Shown here piece by piece: positions 7,523-17,134 of a stretch of DNA of 64,000 bases; the stretch's first letter is position 1, and the number at the start of each line of letters is the position of its first letter. A model generated the notes under the pieces. The model was given only the letters and a program-made list of their open reading frames with translations. It ran no database searches and was not told where the DNA came from. This DNA is from Paenibacillus oenotherae (GTDB taxonomy: Bacteria; Bacillota; Bacilli; Paenibacillales; Paenibacillaceae). A program made the position numbers and the translations under genes. The DNA is taken from positions 1 through 64,000 of the forward strand of contig NZ_JAHZIJ010000017.1 in NCBI RefSeq assembly GCF_019443105.1. Reading direction: 5' to 3'.

Positions 7523-8587
7523 TTATTCCCATGTCAGCTTCACTTCATTGCCTGTTCTGGACGATTCATAGATCGCATCGAGAATCCGGTTGTTCGTATA
7601 ACCCGACAATGCGGGCGTGATGGGCTCGATGCCTTCTTGAATGCAAGTGACGAAATGCTTGTTCAACAGCAGCCTTGAATCCTCTCCGTCCAGCGGTGTG
7701 ATCGATGATTCGACGATAATATTGTTCGCATGGCTGACCATTTTTCCCGTGCTTCCAATAAGCGAAGCGCCAGCCTCTGTTCCCATCAGGTGCAGGAACG
7801 GCTCCTCGCTAATCGCTGCCGTATGCGCTGCCCAGCTGACGTCAAGCGACAACGTCGCGCCGTTATCGAATTTAATCAGCGCTGTGGCGAGATCCTCAAC
7901 ATCATAATAGCCGTCCCAGTTCGGCGTCCCCCAGTCGCCAACGCCTTGGCGGTTCGGCCCGAACTCGGCATAAGTAGAGCCATACACCGATATCGGCTTG
8001 GGGTTGCCCATCATATAGAGGGTTAGATCCAGCATATGAACGCCGATATCAATAAGCGGGCCTCCGCCCGATTCATCCATTCGGGTAAACCAGGAGCCCC
8101 AGCCTGGAATCCCCTTACGGCGCATCCAGCCGGTCTTGGCATTATAGATGCGTCCCAGCTTCCCGTTATCAATCTCCTGCTTGAGCGCCCGTGACAGTCC
8201 GGTCCAGCGCATCTGATGCGCCATCATCAGAATTTTGCCGGATTGCTCCTTGGCTTCCACGATTTCGCGGGCCGAGTCGGAATTGATGGACATCGGCTTC
8301 TCCAGCAGCACATGCTTGCCATGGCGAAGCGCCTCTATCGCGAGTGACGCATGAAATTTATTCGGTACTGCAATAACAACGGCATCAATTGCTTCATCCT
8401 GCAGCAGCGCCTCCGGACTTTGATGAACGATTCCGACGCCATGCTCCTGAGCCCGTTGCTCCGCAAGCGGCAGGAACGAGTCGGTGATCGCCGCTACCGT
8501 AACGCCTTCTATCCCCTTGAATACTTCCAAATGCAAATTGCCGATCGCTCCGGCACCTATAATACCAAGTCTAATTGACCCACTCAT
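7523..8587 (-). CDS. Gfo/Idh/MocA-family NAD(P)-dependent oxidoreductase
   Basis: 354 residues. N-terminal Rossmann fold with GAGAIG at 11-16 and the EKP motif at 96-98 that positions nicotinamide and catalytic lysine. The C-terminal beta-sheet domain has GGGPLIDIGVHMLDLTLYM, where the His serves as catalytic acid/base in relatives. Family members oxidise or reduce sugars, inositols or related polyols. The substrate cannot be told from the sequence, and neighbours (ABC-F and a lactamase-fold hydrolase) give no hint. Monocistronic; the gaps are 66 bp downstream and 120 bp upstream. Confidence 0.85.
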   Translation of the reverse strand: MSGSIRLGIIGAGAIGNLHLEVFKGIEGVTVAAITDSFLPLAEQRAQEHGVGIVHQSPEALLQDEAIDAVVIAVPNKFHASLAIEALRHGKHVLLEKPMSINSDSAREIVEAKEQSGKILMMAHQMRWTGLSRALKQEIDNGKLGRIYNAKTGWMRRKGIPGWGSWFTRMDESGGGPLIDIGVHMLDLTLYMMGNPKPISVYGSTYAEFGPNRQGVGDWGTPNWDGYYDVEDLATALIKFDNGATLSLDVSWAAHTAAISEEPFLHLMGTEAGASLIGSTGKMVSHANNIIVESSITPLDGEDSRLLLNKHFVTCIQEGIEPITPALSGYTNNRILDAIYESSRTGNEVKLTWE

Positions 8588-8707
8588 GTTGTGTTCATGT
8601 CCTCCCTTAGGCTGCCTGTTCTGCTGTTGTTCAATAAATGATTTACTATGCTAATGTGCAGTATATACAAAATGAATCCCCCGTAACAGGGGGATAATAG
8701 TGTTTTA

Positions 8708-9745
8708 TCATTCCGATTTTGGCATTGGTCCAGTCGAGGGCACGCTCTGCCCGCCATTCAACCGCCATGTCTCTCCGTGCGGGAGGACGACCACGCGCGA
8801 CTCATCCAGAGCAAGCCTCGCCTGATCCGCATGGAGCCGGTCAAGCGCTTCGCGGGGCGTATCATCCGCCAGCCGGAAGGAGCCATAATGCATAGGCACA
8901 AAATATTGGGCTCCAATATCCATGAAGGCTTGCAGCGCTTCCTCAGGCGTCACATGCTGCGTCCCCATGAACCATTCCGGATCATAGGCGCCTATCGGCA
9001 TTAGCGCGACATCGATGTCGAAGTGTCCGCCGATCGTTTTGAACCCGTCAAAATACCCGCTGTCGCCCGCAAAATAAAGGGTTGGAGAAGCGTTTACGAA
9101 CGGGCGCGAATTATAGCCTGTATTCTCCAAAGAGGATGGGCTCGCAATATTTGCCTCCGCTCTCTCGGCCGGTTCGATTACGTAACCTCCCCAATGCGAG
9201 CTGTTCGTGTCTGTCAGCGTCCTTCTTGTCCAATGCTGCGATGGCACGAAGGTGAATTTAACCCCGCCGATTGTGGCCGATTCCCACCAGTTCAGCTCAA
9301 TAACGGAAGAGAAGCCCTTCCGATGCATTTTGGAGGCCAGTCCTACCGGTACAATCAAGGTTTTGCTGCTCGTTAACCGTTTCAGCGACCCGATATGCAG
9401 ATGGTCATAATGAGAATGGGAAATCAGAACAACATCGATGGGCGGCATATCCGCTATCGCTATTCCCGGAGGTGTCAGCCGCTTCTGCATGGCGAGTTGA
9501 TTCGCCCAGACCGGATCAGTAACGATATTGAGGCCGGACATCTGAATAAGAAAGGTGGAATGGCCGATCCATGTCAGGGACGGCTGCTCTGCATTTTGAT
9601 GCAAATAGGCAATATCAGGCGCTGCACAGGGCACCGTGTAAGAGAAATCCTTTGTTTTCATCTTGCGCGAGCGCTCCTGGCGCCATTTTCTCAAATCTTT
9701 AAAAGAGCTCACCGTAGCAGCAGTGTTCAAATTCTCATAACGCAT
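8708..9745 (-). CDS. Metallo-beta-lactamase-fold hydrolase, NAPE-PLD/UlaG-like
   Basis: 345 residues. The metal motif HSHYDH is at 110-115. Other expected ligands are present: a His in SQHWTRR, Asp in YFAGDSGY, and His in PMHYGSF. The TWIGHSTFLIQMSG opening and the WF-x-x-H-x-x-PEEA segment are typical of N-acyl-phosphatidylethanolamine phospholipase D-like proteins and their bacterial relatives. Bacterial substrates are mostly unknown; phosphodiester or lactone hydrolysis are both possible. No signal peptide, so cytoplasmic. Single gene, with an unusually long charged N-terminus (about 30 residues). Confidence 0.8.
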   Translation of the reverse strand: MRYENLNTAATVSSFKDLRKWRQERSRKMKTKDFSYTVPCAAPDIAYLHQNAEQPSLTWIGHSTFLIQMSGLNIVTDPVWANQLAMQKRLTPPGIAIADMPPIDVVLISHSHYDHLHIGSLKRLTSSKTLIVPVGLASKMHRKGFSSVIELNWWESATIGGVKFTFVPSQHWTRRTLTDTNSSHWGGYVIEPAERAEANIASPSSLENTGYNSRPFVNASPTLYFAGDSGYFDGFKTIGGHFDIDVALMPIGAYDPEWFMGTQHVTPEEALQAFMDIGAQYFVPMHYGSFRLADDTPREALDRLHADQARLALDESRVVVLPHGETWRLNGGQSVPSTGPMPKSE

Positions 9746-10107
9746 AACAGCGAATCGTCCTCCTCTTATCTCTTGCGCAGCATCGTTCTCTATGTTGTTG
9801 TCTTAACATTTACGATACCAGACTAATCTGACAATTAGCAAACCGCATGATAGTGAATGAGGACATCCTATTGCCGATTAACGGTCAGAAAGCAGTATGC
9901 AAGCTTGACCTGTCACAGTCATACGCTCGCTTGAGCCGCATTCGGAACTATCGCAGGGAGAATTTCATGTATTGCCGGAGCATACCAGGGCAATGGCCGA
10001 TGCAGCAGGGAAGAGGCATAGGGAGGCCTGATGGATTCGCATCAAGGGCAATTTTTCTGTACACTAGTAGTACAATGACGGAAAGAAGCTCGGAGGGAAT
10101 GTCTATT
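9746..10107. other. Gene-free divergent interval
   Basis: An open frame runs through this stretch into the CvfC gene, but it lacks a ribosome site and its residues do not resemble the family. I see no convincing promoter pair. It should contain the divergent promoters of the genes at 9745 and 10108. Confidence 0.5.
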
Positions 10108-11259
10108 ATGCGATTATTGCTTATTGAACCGACACCAAGCCCAAATACGATGAAGTTGAACGTGGATGAGAAGCTGCCCCACGGACAGCGTGCAAGCTAT
10201 ACGCCAGACATGGCGGACCAGGCTCCTGAGCCGCTTCGCAGCTTACTCGCCATTAACGGCGTGCGCGGATTGTTCCGCACTGCGGATTTCATAGCGCTTG
10301 ACCGTAAGCCAGGCGCGGATTGGGAGCGTATATTGGCTGATGCCAGAGGCATTCTGCAAAGTGGTGAGGAGAATGACGGCGGAGCTTCAGCTCATGCTGC
10401 GCATGACAGCTATGGGGAGGCGCATGCTTTTGTGCAGCTGTACCGGGGTATCCCGATACAGGTTCGCGTGCGTACGGCGGACCGTGAAGTCCGGGCAGGG
10501 ATGCCCGCCGCTTTCACGGATGCCGTAACAGCAGCCGCAGCGGCATCCATGATCCGCGAGCGCAAGCTGGAGGAGCTCGGCATCCGGTATGGCGATCCCG
10601 ACGAGATTGCCGCCGAGCTGGTGAAGGAGCTGGAAGCCGCCTACACGGACGAGCGGCTTCAGCAATTGGTCGCAGCAGCACTGGCGCAAGGCGGCTTCGC
10701 TGCTGATGGTGAAGCCGCTCTGCCAGTGCGTCCGGCGCCGCTTACAACAGAAGAGCTTGCCCAGCGGCTGCAATCACCCGACTGGAGTGTGCGCTACGAA
10801 GCGTTGTCGCGCACACAGCCTCAGCCGGACATGCTCCCGCTGCTTGCTGCGGCTGTAGACGACGGCAATGTCTCCATACGGAGACTGGCCGTCGTCTACC
10901 TTGGCGAGCTTCGCATACCTGAGGCGCTGCCGCATCTGTTCACGGCGCTGCAGGACTCCTCCGCTTCCGTCCGCCGCACCGCAGGAGATACCCTGTCCGA
11001 CCTTGGCGATCCCGCTGCAGTCGGCCCGATGGTCGGAGCGCTTGGCGACCGCAACAAGCTTGTACGCTGGCGCGCTGCCCGCTTTCTCTACGAGGCTGGC
11101 GACGAGTCCGCATTGGAGGCGCTGCAAATAGCCGCCAATGATACGGAATTCGAGGTCAGCCTGCAAGCCCGGATGGCGCTTGAGCGGATACAGCGCGGCG
11201 AAGAAGCTGCCGGCTCCGTATGGCAGCAGATGACAGCGCTCCGGCGCAAGGAGGAATAA
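10108..11259 (+). CDS. cvfC: CvfC/YpgR-like conserved virulence factor with HEAT repeats
   Basis: 383 residues from the ATG at 10108 (GGAGGG ten bases upstream). The N-terminal part, MRLLLIEPTPSPNTMKLN and later LLAINGVRGLFRTADFIAL, is the Nfu/NifU N-terminal scaffold-like domain. The C-terminal half (about 235-375) is a series of HEAT repeats, e.g. DPLGDPAAVGPMVGAL-type blocks with repeated ALPHLFTAL and VRRTAGDTL helices. The combination and length match Staphylococcus aureus CvfC and B. subtilis YpgR, needed for full virulence factor expression or stress tolerance by an unknown mechanism. Converges with the next gene with only 12 bp between stops. Confidence 0.8.
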   Translation: MRLLLIEPTPSPNTMKLNVDEKLPHGQRASYTPDMADQAPEPLRSLLAINGVRGLFRTADFIALDRKPGADWERILADARGILQSGEENDGGASAHAAHDSYGEAHAFVQLYRGIPIQVRVRTADREVRAGMPAAFTDAVTAAAAASMIRERKLEELGIRYGDPDEIAAELVKELEAAYTDERLQQLVAAALAQGGFAADGEAALPVRPAPLTTEELAQRLQSPDWSVRYEALSRTQPQPDMLPLLAAAVDDGNVSIRRLAVVYLGELRIPEALPHLFTALQDSSASVRRTAGDTLSDLGDPAAVGPMVGALGDRNKLVRWRAARFLYEAGDESALEALQIAANDTEFEVSLQARMALERIQRGEEAAGSVWQQMTALRRKEE

Positions 11260-11271
11260 GCGGCAGCAGTG

Positions 11272-12060
11272 TCAATCAGCCGCCGGATAAGGCTTAATCC
11301 ATGAATGATCCTCTCTCATCTGCTTGTCCGACTTCAAAAAATAATTATAGCTTACTGCACCAGGACGATCCGGGAGCGGATCGTCCCAGGTGACATCAAG
11401 ATGATGCCACTTGCCATCCATCTGCACCATGTTCCATACATGATTGCCTGTCACAACCTTGCCTTCGATAATAAGCGCTTCGAAGCCCGCAGCCTGCAGC
11501 ATGCGGTGGGCAAGCAGCGAATAGCCCTGACAGACGGCTAATCCTGTCGTCATTGCTTCATATGCGGTATAACGCTGCAACGAGCTGTCATAAGCAACGT
11601 TGTACACGATCCAATTATGAATCGCTTTTACCTTCTCCCTCTCGCTCATCTCGGGAGTGATAATCGTCGGAAGAATTCCGTTCACCCATTCCGCGACCCG
11701 CTTCGTCTGCTCCGCCGTTTCACGATAGCGGACAGATAGCTTGATGCGCGCATCTGGCCCCCAAGTACGAACGGTGTACAGATAGGAATCCACGATGTAG
11801 GCCGTATAATCCTCAGCGGAGAACACCTCGCGCATCAGTGCATCGAAGCCCCCCGTCAGCGTATCCTCATCACCGGTGAAAATAGCTTCAATCTCCGGCT
11901 TCTGGGCAAGAAGCTGACCGACCAAGTCCCATTTAAGCGCTTCCAATGTTGAATGCTCGTTTGGACCCTGAGGGGAATATCGGAAGTCTGCGCCTAACCC
12001 ACAAGACATAATAACAAGCAGCAACCCTACTTTGGTCCATAGCCCGCTCACAGCGATCAT
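11272..12060 (-). CDS. Exported transglutaminase-like protein
   Basis: 262 residues from the ATG at 12060 (GGGAG seven bases upstream; a GTG six codons earlier is less well placed). A hydrophobic N-terminus (about 5-22) ends in MSCGLG, so it may be a lipoprotein, although Met at -2 is unusual for a lipobox. The transglutaminase-like core has the triad Cys178 (AVCQGYS), His208 (GNHVWNMV) and Asp223 (HLDVTWDDP). Such bacterial proteins act as cysteine peptidases or cross-linking enzymes at the cell surface. Target unknown. Stops 12 bp from the convergent cvfC gene. Confidence 0.82.
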   Translation of the reverse strand: MIAVSGLWTKVGLLLVIMSCGLGADFRYSPQGPNEHSTLEALKWDLVGQLLAQKPEIEAIFTGDEDTLTGGFDALMREVFSAEDYTAYIVDSYLYTVRTWGPDARIKLSVRYRETAEQTKRVAEWVNGILPTIITPEMSEREKVKAIHNWIVYNVAYDSSLQRYTAYEAMTTGLAVCQGYSLLAHRMLQAAGFEALIIEGKVVTGNHVWNMVQMDGKWHHLDVTWDDPLPDRPGAVSYNYFLKSDKQMREDHSWIKPYPAAD

Positions 12061-12423
12061 AACTCGTCTCCCGTTCACAGTATTGATTTCATTATACCTA
12101 ATCTTACCAATGTAATAAAGTGTATTTCATATTCTTACCACATTTGGAACATTAAAAACCTTGCATCTCCGAGGGGAAGTCGCATGACTTATAATGACAC
12201 GCTGCATAAACTAACATGATCAACAAAAAATGGGACTATCCTGACTTCATTGATCGCTATCGCCCTGTGTTCATCTCCCAGCTTGGCGCAGCACTTGAGG
12301 ATAGTGCTCGTCCGCTGTAGCAGAGCATTGACGGTGGTCGGCCGCTGCTGAGCAGTGCAGAGTAGATTAGTGTAGTACGTGCGGCGAGTGGTGCGGTGTA
12401 GTGCGATGTAGTATGGTGCGGTC

Positions 12424-12540
12424 GTGTGGTGTGGTAGTGTGGTGCGGTCGTGTGGTGCGGTCGTGTGGTGCGGTCGTGTGGTGCGGTCGTGTGGTGCGGT
12501 CGTGTGGTGCGGTCGTGTGGTGCGGTCGTGTGGTGCGGTG
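12424..12540. repeat. 13-bp minisatellite, nine tandem units
   Basis: The unit gtgtggtgcggtc repeats head to tail. Units 2 to 8 are identical; unit 1 (gtgtggtgtggta) and unit 9 (...gtg) differ at their ends. A degenerate G/T-rich stretch from about 12376 leads in. 13 bp is not a multiple of three, so all three frames cycle through the same peptide (HDRTTRPHHTTAP on the minus strand), creating false open frames. Confidence 0.95.
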
Positions 12541-12775
12541 TAGTCAGTACGGTATAAAGTAAAGTAGGAATCCTGCGAAAGTGCATGAATTTCGGTTAAA
12601 AGCACCAGTATGAAATGAAATGCCTGCGTTGGAGCAGGCATACTAGGCAGAATGAGCCGACTAGACGCGATTACGGCGTAAATGCCTGCACTGTGGCAGG
12701 CATTTCACTCTAGGCAGGCCGAAACAAGGAAAAAAACTGCATTTGCGCAGGCATTATTCGTCATTCATACAAGCA
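12541..12775 (+). repeat. Dispersed palindromic repeat, copy B (diverged)
   Basis: Signature tgcgaaagtgcatgaatttc at 12574, then two hairpins (atgcctgc..gcaggcat at about 12619-12640 and aatgcctgc...gcaggcatt at about 12690-12712), then gaaacaaggaaaaaaactgc, which matches copies D and E. The internal hairpin appears duplicated in this copy. Confidence 0.7.
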
Positions 12776-12782
12776 TCCTAAG

Positions 12783-12825
12783 AAAAATGAAGCCCCCACT
12801 CTGCTCTGGCCAGTGTGGGGGCTTC
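12783..12825 (-). terminator. Intrinsic terminator of the DHA2 efflux gene
   Basis: GAAGCCCCCACT pairs with AGTGTGGGGGCTTC across an 11-nt loop. On the minus strand it is followed by atttttctt. It lies 57 bp beyond the stop at 12883. Confidence 0.8.
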
Positions 12826-12882
12826 TTCATTAGATCGGGGGAGCCCCATCTGCACAAGAGCGAATCGAAGCCAATTCGCGGG

Positions 12883-14379
12883 TTAGTGGCCCATCATCAC
12901 CGCCGGATCCGGGTTGTCCCCGCCGGCGGTTCCGTCTTCTTCCCGCTGCTTCGGCTTCCGCAGAAGGAGCGACAGTGCGACACCCGCTGTCGCGATGCAC
13001 GCGGACAGGAAGAACGTGTCGCCGTAACCCGCGACAATGGCGTTCAGCGGATTCGCGCCCACTCCCGCGCTTGCGGTGTGAGATGTGATTTGCGACGTCA
13101 GATAACCCGTCAGGCCCGCGACCGCGAACGAGACGACGACTTGCTGAGCTGCTGTCGTCAGCGGTGTGACGCGGCTCACCAGACGGCGAGGCGCAGAGTT
13201 CAGGACATGCGTGTTAAGCGGCATCATGGAGAAGCCCATGCCGAGACCCATGATGCAGATGCACAGGATGATTATCCATAGCGAAGTATCCACCGATATG
13301 CCTGACAAGATGAACAGGGAAATAGATACAAGGGTAAGACCGCCGAAGGCGAGCGGACGCGCTCCGATCTTGTCGAACAGCCTGCCGCTGATCGGCATGC
13401 CGATTCCCGCGCATATCGCCTGCGGCATCAAAATCCACCCCGTTTCAAGCGCGGTATAGCCCATGACGCCTTGCAGATACAACGGCACGATCAGCATCGC
13501 GCCGAACAGGCCAAGCTGTACGATCCACGTCAAGATGATGCTGCGTGTAAAGTCAGATGACCTGAACACTTTCAGCTCCAGCAGCGGCTGCTTCTGTTTC
13601 AACTCCACGAAGATGAAGAGAATGAGCGCAATACCGCCAACGGTCAAGCCCATGATCGTCGAAGCGGAGGACCAGTTGGTACCGCCTTCGCTTACCCCGT
13701 ACGCCAGCATGGAGAAAGCGATCGGCGCGAGACACATCCCGATGATGTCCAGATGCGGCGCCGCATGGCGGTCGGATTTCGGCAAATACTTATACCCGAG
13801 AATGAGGGCGATAATGCCGATCGGCAAATTGATGATGAAAATCCAGTGCCAGCTGACAGAATCCACCAGCCATCCGGATAGCACCGGACCGAACGCCGGC
13901 GCCATCAGCATTGGGATGCCGAGTACGCCCATGATGGATCCGCGGCGCTCTGGAGGCGCGAGCTTGAACACCATGGCCATCCCGATCGGGGCCACCATGC
14001 CGCCGCCCAAGCCTTGAATGATGCGATAAATGATCAGCTGTTCCGGCGTTTGTGCGATGCCGCACAGCACGGATCCAAGCGTAAACAGAGTGATCGTAAT
14101 CATGAAAATTTGCTTGGAGCCGAATTTATCGGTCATCCAGCCAGCAAGCGGGATAACGGCGGATAAAGCCAGCGTATAGCCGGTAACGGTCCATTGGATC
14201 GTCTTCAGATCAGTGTTGAAGTATTCAACAAGCTTCGGAATGGCATTATTGACGACCGTGCTGTCCAGAATAACCATGATCATGCCGACAATAATCGCTA
14301 AGAGCGGCGGAAGAATGGCTTTCAGCGAGAACTCGTCCCCACCGGCTGCCATCGGTTTAGTTTGCTTAGAAGTTGACAT
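12883..14379 (-). CDS. MFS multidrug efflux transporter, DHA2 (EmrB/QacA) type, 14 helices
   Basis: 498 residues with about 14 predicted membrane helices. Family motifs are present: LDSTVVNNAIPKL in helix one (motif D1), GWMTDKFGSKQ (motif A) in loop 2-3, the helix-four Arg in IIYRIIQGLGGG (motif B), and GIPMLMAPAFGPVLSGWLV (motif C), which marks proton antiporters. Substrates are typically lipophilic drugs or dyes. No regulator or adaptor gene is adjacent. It lies 214 bp upstream (in transcription) of nothing co-directed except via the gap to helD at 14593-17010, so it is probably transcribed alone and has its own terminator. Confidence 0.9.
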   Translation of the reverse strand: MSTSKQTKPMAAGGDEFSLKAILPPLLAIIVGMIMVILDSTVVNNAIPKLVEYFNTDLKTIQWTVTGYTLALSAVIPLAGWMTDKFGSKQIFMITITLFTLGSVLCGIAQTPEQLIIYRIIQGLGGGMVAPIGMAMVFKLAPPERRGSIMGVLGIPMLMAPAFGPVLSGWLVDSVSWHWIFIINLPIGIIALILGYKYLPKSDRHAAPHLDIIGMCLAPIAFSMLAYGVSEGGTNWSSASTIMGLTVGGIALILFIFVELKQKQPLLELKVFRSSDFTRSIILTWIVQLGLFGAMLIVPLYLQGVMGYTALETGWILMPQAICAGIGMPISGRLFDKIGARPLAFGGLTLVSISLFILSGISVDTSLWIIILCICIMGLGMGFSMMPLNTHVLNSAPRRLVSRVTPLTTAAQQVVVSFAVAGLTGYLTSQITSHTASAGVGANPLNAIVAGYGDTFFLSACIATAGVALSLLLRKPKQREEDGTAGGDNPDPAVMMGH

Positions 14380-14592
14380 AGGTACCTGCTTTCTGCTCTA
14401 TGAGCCCTGTATAGATGAAAATAATGGTCGAGGACAACGGATCTGTTCTTCGAGAGACTCCGACATGCGGAAAATAGGGGTCGTCGTGGTATTCTTGCTT
14501 GCAATCGGCCTTAAATGACGGGCTGCAAGACAGCGCCGTACAACTGCTGAATCACAAGCAGCAGCTAATCAAGGCCAACATCCCCCGATCCG

Positions 14593-17010
14593 TCAAAATG
14601 CTGCTTGCTCATACAAATCCGCAGGCAATGCCTGCACGAACGGCGACCAACCGCCCGTCGTATAAAGATGAAGCCGGTGCATGGCCCGTGTACACGCCGT
14701 ATAAAGAAGCTTGCGTTCGCTATCCTTGCCGTATGCTTCAGGCGAAGCATCATAGACCAGGACACCATCGAACTCGACACCCTTGGCAAGATACACGGGA
14801 ATGACCATCACTCCCTTCTCAAATTCCCGCGTCTCCTTCGTAATGAGCTGCAGCGCCTCGCCTCCATGAATCCGCAGCGATTCTTGGACCTTCCGGCTTT
14901 CGGCTGCTGTCTTCGTAATGACGGCGATGGAAGCAAAGCCCTCCGCTCTGAGCGAAGCGATGTCTTCCATTATTTGCGCATCACGCTTCTTCTCGTCGTT
15001 CAGTCTCGTCAGAAGGGGCTTTTGGCCTCCCCTTTCAAAGGGTGTAATTTCTTCCCCGCCTGGCAGCATCGATTTCGTAAATTCAACTATCTCCCTGGTC
15101 GAACGATAACTCCGTACAAGGCGGACAAGGCTTGTATCGGCTTGGCCGAAGAGGCGAATCAGCGGCGAATCGGATGCCTCCAGATTTGTCGCCTGAATGA
15201 AGATCGCTTGCCCAAAATCGCCGAGCACCGTCATCCGGGCACGAGGAAACAACTTTTTAAAATATTCATATTGAAACGCCGAATAATCCTGGCCTTCATC
15301 GACGAAGACATGCCGGATCTCCGTGTTCGTACGAACGCCTTCGACCAGTTCTTTTACAAACAAATAAGGGGTCGCATCCTCGTGGAACAATTCGTTCCGG
15401 CTCAGCATTTCCTTGGTTTGTCTGCATATTTCGGGCCACAGCGGGGGAATGGCGCTCTCATTTGTTTTCTCCCGATACGAGGATTCATCACCGAATAATT
15501 GACCATATATACCTTTAACATCGACAAACGAAAATTCCCTCACGCTTTTCCTTAGCGGCTTAAAGTGTTTTTTCACGATTGACCGAAGGATCATTTCCTC
15601 CTCCCGCTGGGCAAAATCAACATCGCCTTCATCTCCCCGGCGCTTGTTATTCATTAGCTCGCGAACGACAGCATATTGCTCCGAAAGGTCGAACAGTTCT
15701 CTCTCTTTGTGCAGCATGTCGAAAACTTCGGCATACTGTTCGTTGTCGAGATAATTTAACTCCTCCTGCACCCATAATGCTTCCCGTTCCTTGCGTTCGA
15801 GCGAAGCCATTTCATCCAACAGCCATTCCTGCAAAAGAACGACACGACTGAACAACGGCAGGGAACTGTCGAAATCGTACATTTTCGCGCACATACGCTC
15901 CGCAGTAATCAAAACGCGATTGCGAAACGATATGTCTTTGAACCGCATACCTTCCCGACCCAGCCACTTTCCGTAGTTCTGCAGAGCTTTCAGAAAAGCT
16001 TCGGAGGTTTTGTACGCGACTCCCTGAAGGCGAGCTTCATATCCTGGCTCCCCCTGGGCCGTCAGTATATATTCGATCTGATCGAAGGGGTCCTCAGACC
16101 GCAATGAGGAACCGAGCGAATGATCAAGATATTCCTGAAACGTTGTCTGCTGCATATTCTCTTCGCCGAGTTCTGGAAGGACGGTGGAAATATAACTGCC
16201 AAACATCGGATTGGGCGAGAAAAGCACAATCTGATCGGCTCTGATACTCTGTCGGTGCCTGTAAAGCAAATACGCCACACGCTGCAACGCCGCAGAAGTT
16301 TTCCCGCTGCCAGCCGCCCCCTGAACAATAAGCATCCGGCTTTTGTCGTTCCGGATAATGGCGTTCTGCTCCTTCTGGATGGTTGCCACGATGCTCTTCA
16401 TTTGCGAGTCCGCTTCCTTGCTGAGCACTTGTTGCAGCAATTCGTCTCCAATCGTCTCGCTCGCGTCGAACATAGTGTTAATATGTCCGTTCTGAATCTG
16501 AAACTGCCGTTTGAGCGTCATCATCCCTTCGATCTCACCTGCCGGCGTAACATAAGAGGCTCCGCCTGGAGGATAGTCGTAATATAGGCTCGCGATGGGG
16601 GAACGCCAGTCATAGATTAGAAAATCCAGTCCGTCATTGTCGACGAAGGAGGATACCCCGATATAGACCTGCTCACTTGCGCTCAAGCCAGCCTCCTGAA
16701 AATCAACGCGCCCGAAATAAGGCGACGGAAGCAGCCGTTTCATCCCGTTCCATTGCTGCACCAGCCGTTTGTGGCTGCGTTCTCGTTCAGCCAGCATCGC
16801 GGACTGCTGTTGAACCGAGTAGAAGGTGTCTTCGAATTCTTCGGTCGTACTCGTGTTGATCGACAAATCTTCCCAGAACCGCTTGCGGATGTCCGCCGCC
16901 TGATCGCGCAGCCCGGCAACCTCTGGCTCCAGTTCGGCGATTCTCGCCTGCAGCTTGTTCCTGACCGATTCCAGCCGCTCCTGTTCCTGCCGCCAATCCT
17001 TCGCTTTCAT
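14593..17010 (-). CDS. helD: RNA polymerase recycling ATPase HelD (UvrD-like superfamily 1)
   Basis: 805 residues. N-terminal coiled-coil arm (about 1-85), which in HelD enters the RNA polymerase secondary channel. UvrD-like ATPase: Walker A GAAGSGKTSAALQ from 231, Walker B-like VFVDEGQDYSAFQYEYF, the SYRST-x-E-I motif, and YTACTRAMHRLHLY near the end. Length and the DWRSPIASLYY segment match the B. subtilis HelD (YvgS) family, which removes stalled polymerase from nucleic acid; actinobacterial HelR relatives protect against rifampicin. A ribosome site overlaps the start (AGGGAGAG). A possible promoter region with a divergent partner lies at 17040-17090. Confidence 0.88.
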   Translation of the reverse strand: MKAKDWRQEQERLESVRNKLQARIAELEPEVAGLRDQAADIRKRFWEDLSINTSTTEEFEDTFYSVQQQSAMLAERERSHKRLVQQWNGMKRLLPSPYFGRVDFQEAGLSASEQVYIGVSSFVDNDGLDFLIYDWRSPIASLYYDYPPGGASYVTPAGEIEGMMTLKRQFQIQNGHINTMFDASETIGDELLQQVLSKEADSQMKSIVATIQKEQNAIIRNDKSRMLIVQGAAGSGKTSAALQRVAYLLYRHRQSIRADQIVLFSPNPMFGSYISTVLPELGEENMQQTTFQEYLDHSLGSSLRSEDPFDQIEYILTAQGEPGYEARLQGVAYKTSEAFLKALQNYGKWLGREGMRFKDISFRNRVLITAERMCAKMYDFDSSLPLFSRVVLLQEWLLDEMASLERKEREALWVQEELNYLDNEQYAEVFDMLHKERELFDLSEQYAVVRELMNNKRRGDEGDVDFAQREEEMILRSIVKKHFKPLRKSVREFSFVDVKGIYGQLFGDESSYREKTNESAIPPLWPEICRQTKEMLSRNELFHEDATPYLFVKELVEGVRTNTEIRHVFVDEGQDYSAFQYEYFKKLFPRARMTVLGDFGQAIFIQATNLEASDSPLIRLFGQADTSLVRLVRSYRSTREIVEFTKSMLPGGEEITPFERGGQKPLLTRLNDEKKRDAQIMEDIASLRAEGFASIAVITKTAAESRKVQESLRIHGGEALQLITKETREFEKGVMVIPVYLAKGVEFDGVLVYDASPEAYGKDSERKLLYTACTRAMHRLHLYTTGGWSPFVQALPADLYEQAAF

Positions 17011-17060
17011 CTCTCCCTGAACACACTCCTTTTTCCATTAAATTGGGATAAAAAAGAGCA

Positions 17061-17089
17061 TTGACAAATTAAAGATCCAGATATACAAT
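17061..17089 (+). promoter_or_regulatory. SigA-type promoter pointing right, with no gene after it
   Basis: TTGACA (17061-17066), 17-bp spacer, TACAAT (17084-17089). Good match to SigA consensus. It points away from helD into a region without an open frame. Confidence 0.6.
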
Positions 17090-17134
17090 TAGAGTGGAAG
17101 AAGAAATGGATACCTTTATTTTTTAATTTGCCAT

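Noticed and set aside
10060-10085. Palindrome-like ctgtacactagtagtacaatg before cvfC
   Set aside because: The symmetry is imperfect and no regulator is adjacent, so it is not reported as an operator.
9847-10107. N-terminal extension of the cvfC reading frame by 87 codons
   Set aside because: No ribosome site at the upstream ATG, and residues do not fit the family; the start at 10108 has GGAGGG and the family's opening MRLLLIEPTPSPNT.
12189-12641. Open frames with HDRTTRPHHTTAP-type repeats on the minus strand
   Set aside because: They are produced by the 13-bp minisatellite, which is open in several frames at once. There is no ribosome site or domain.
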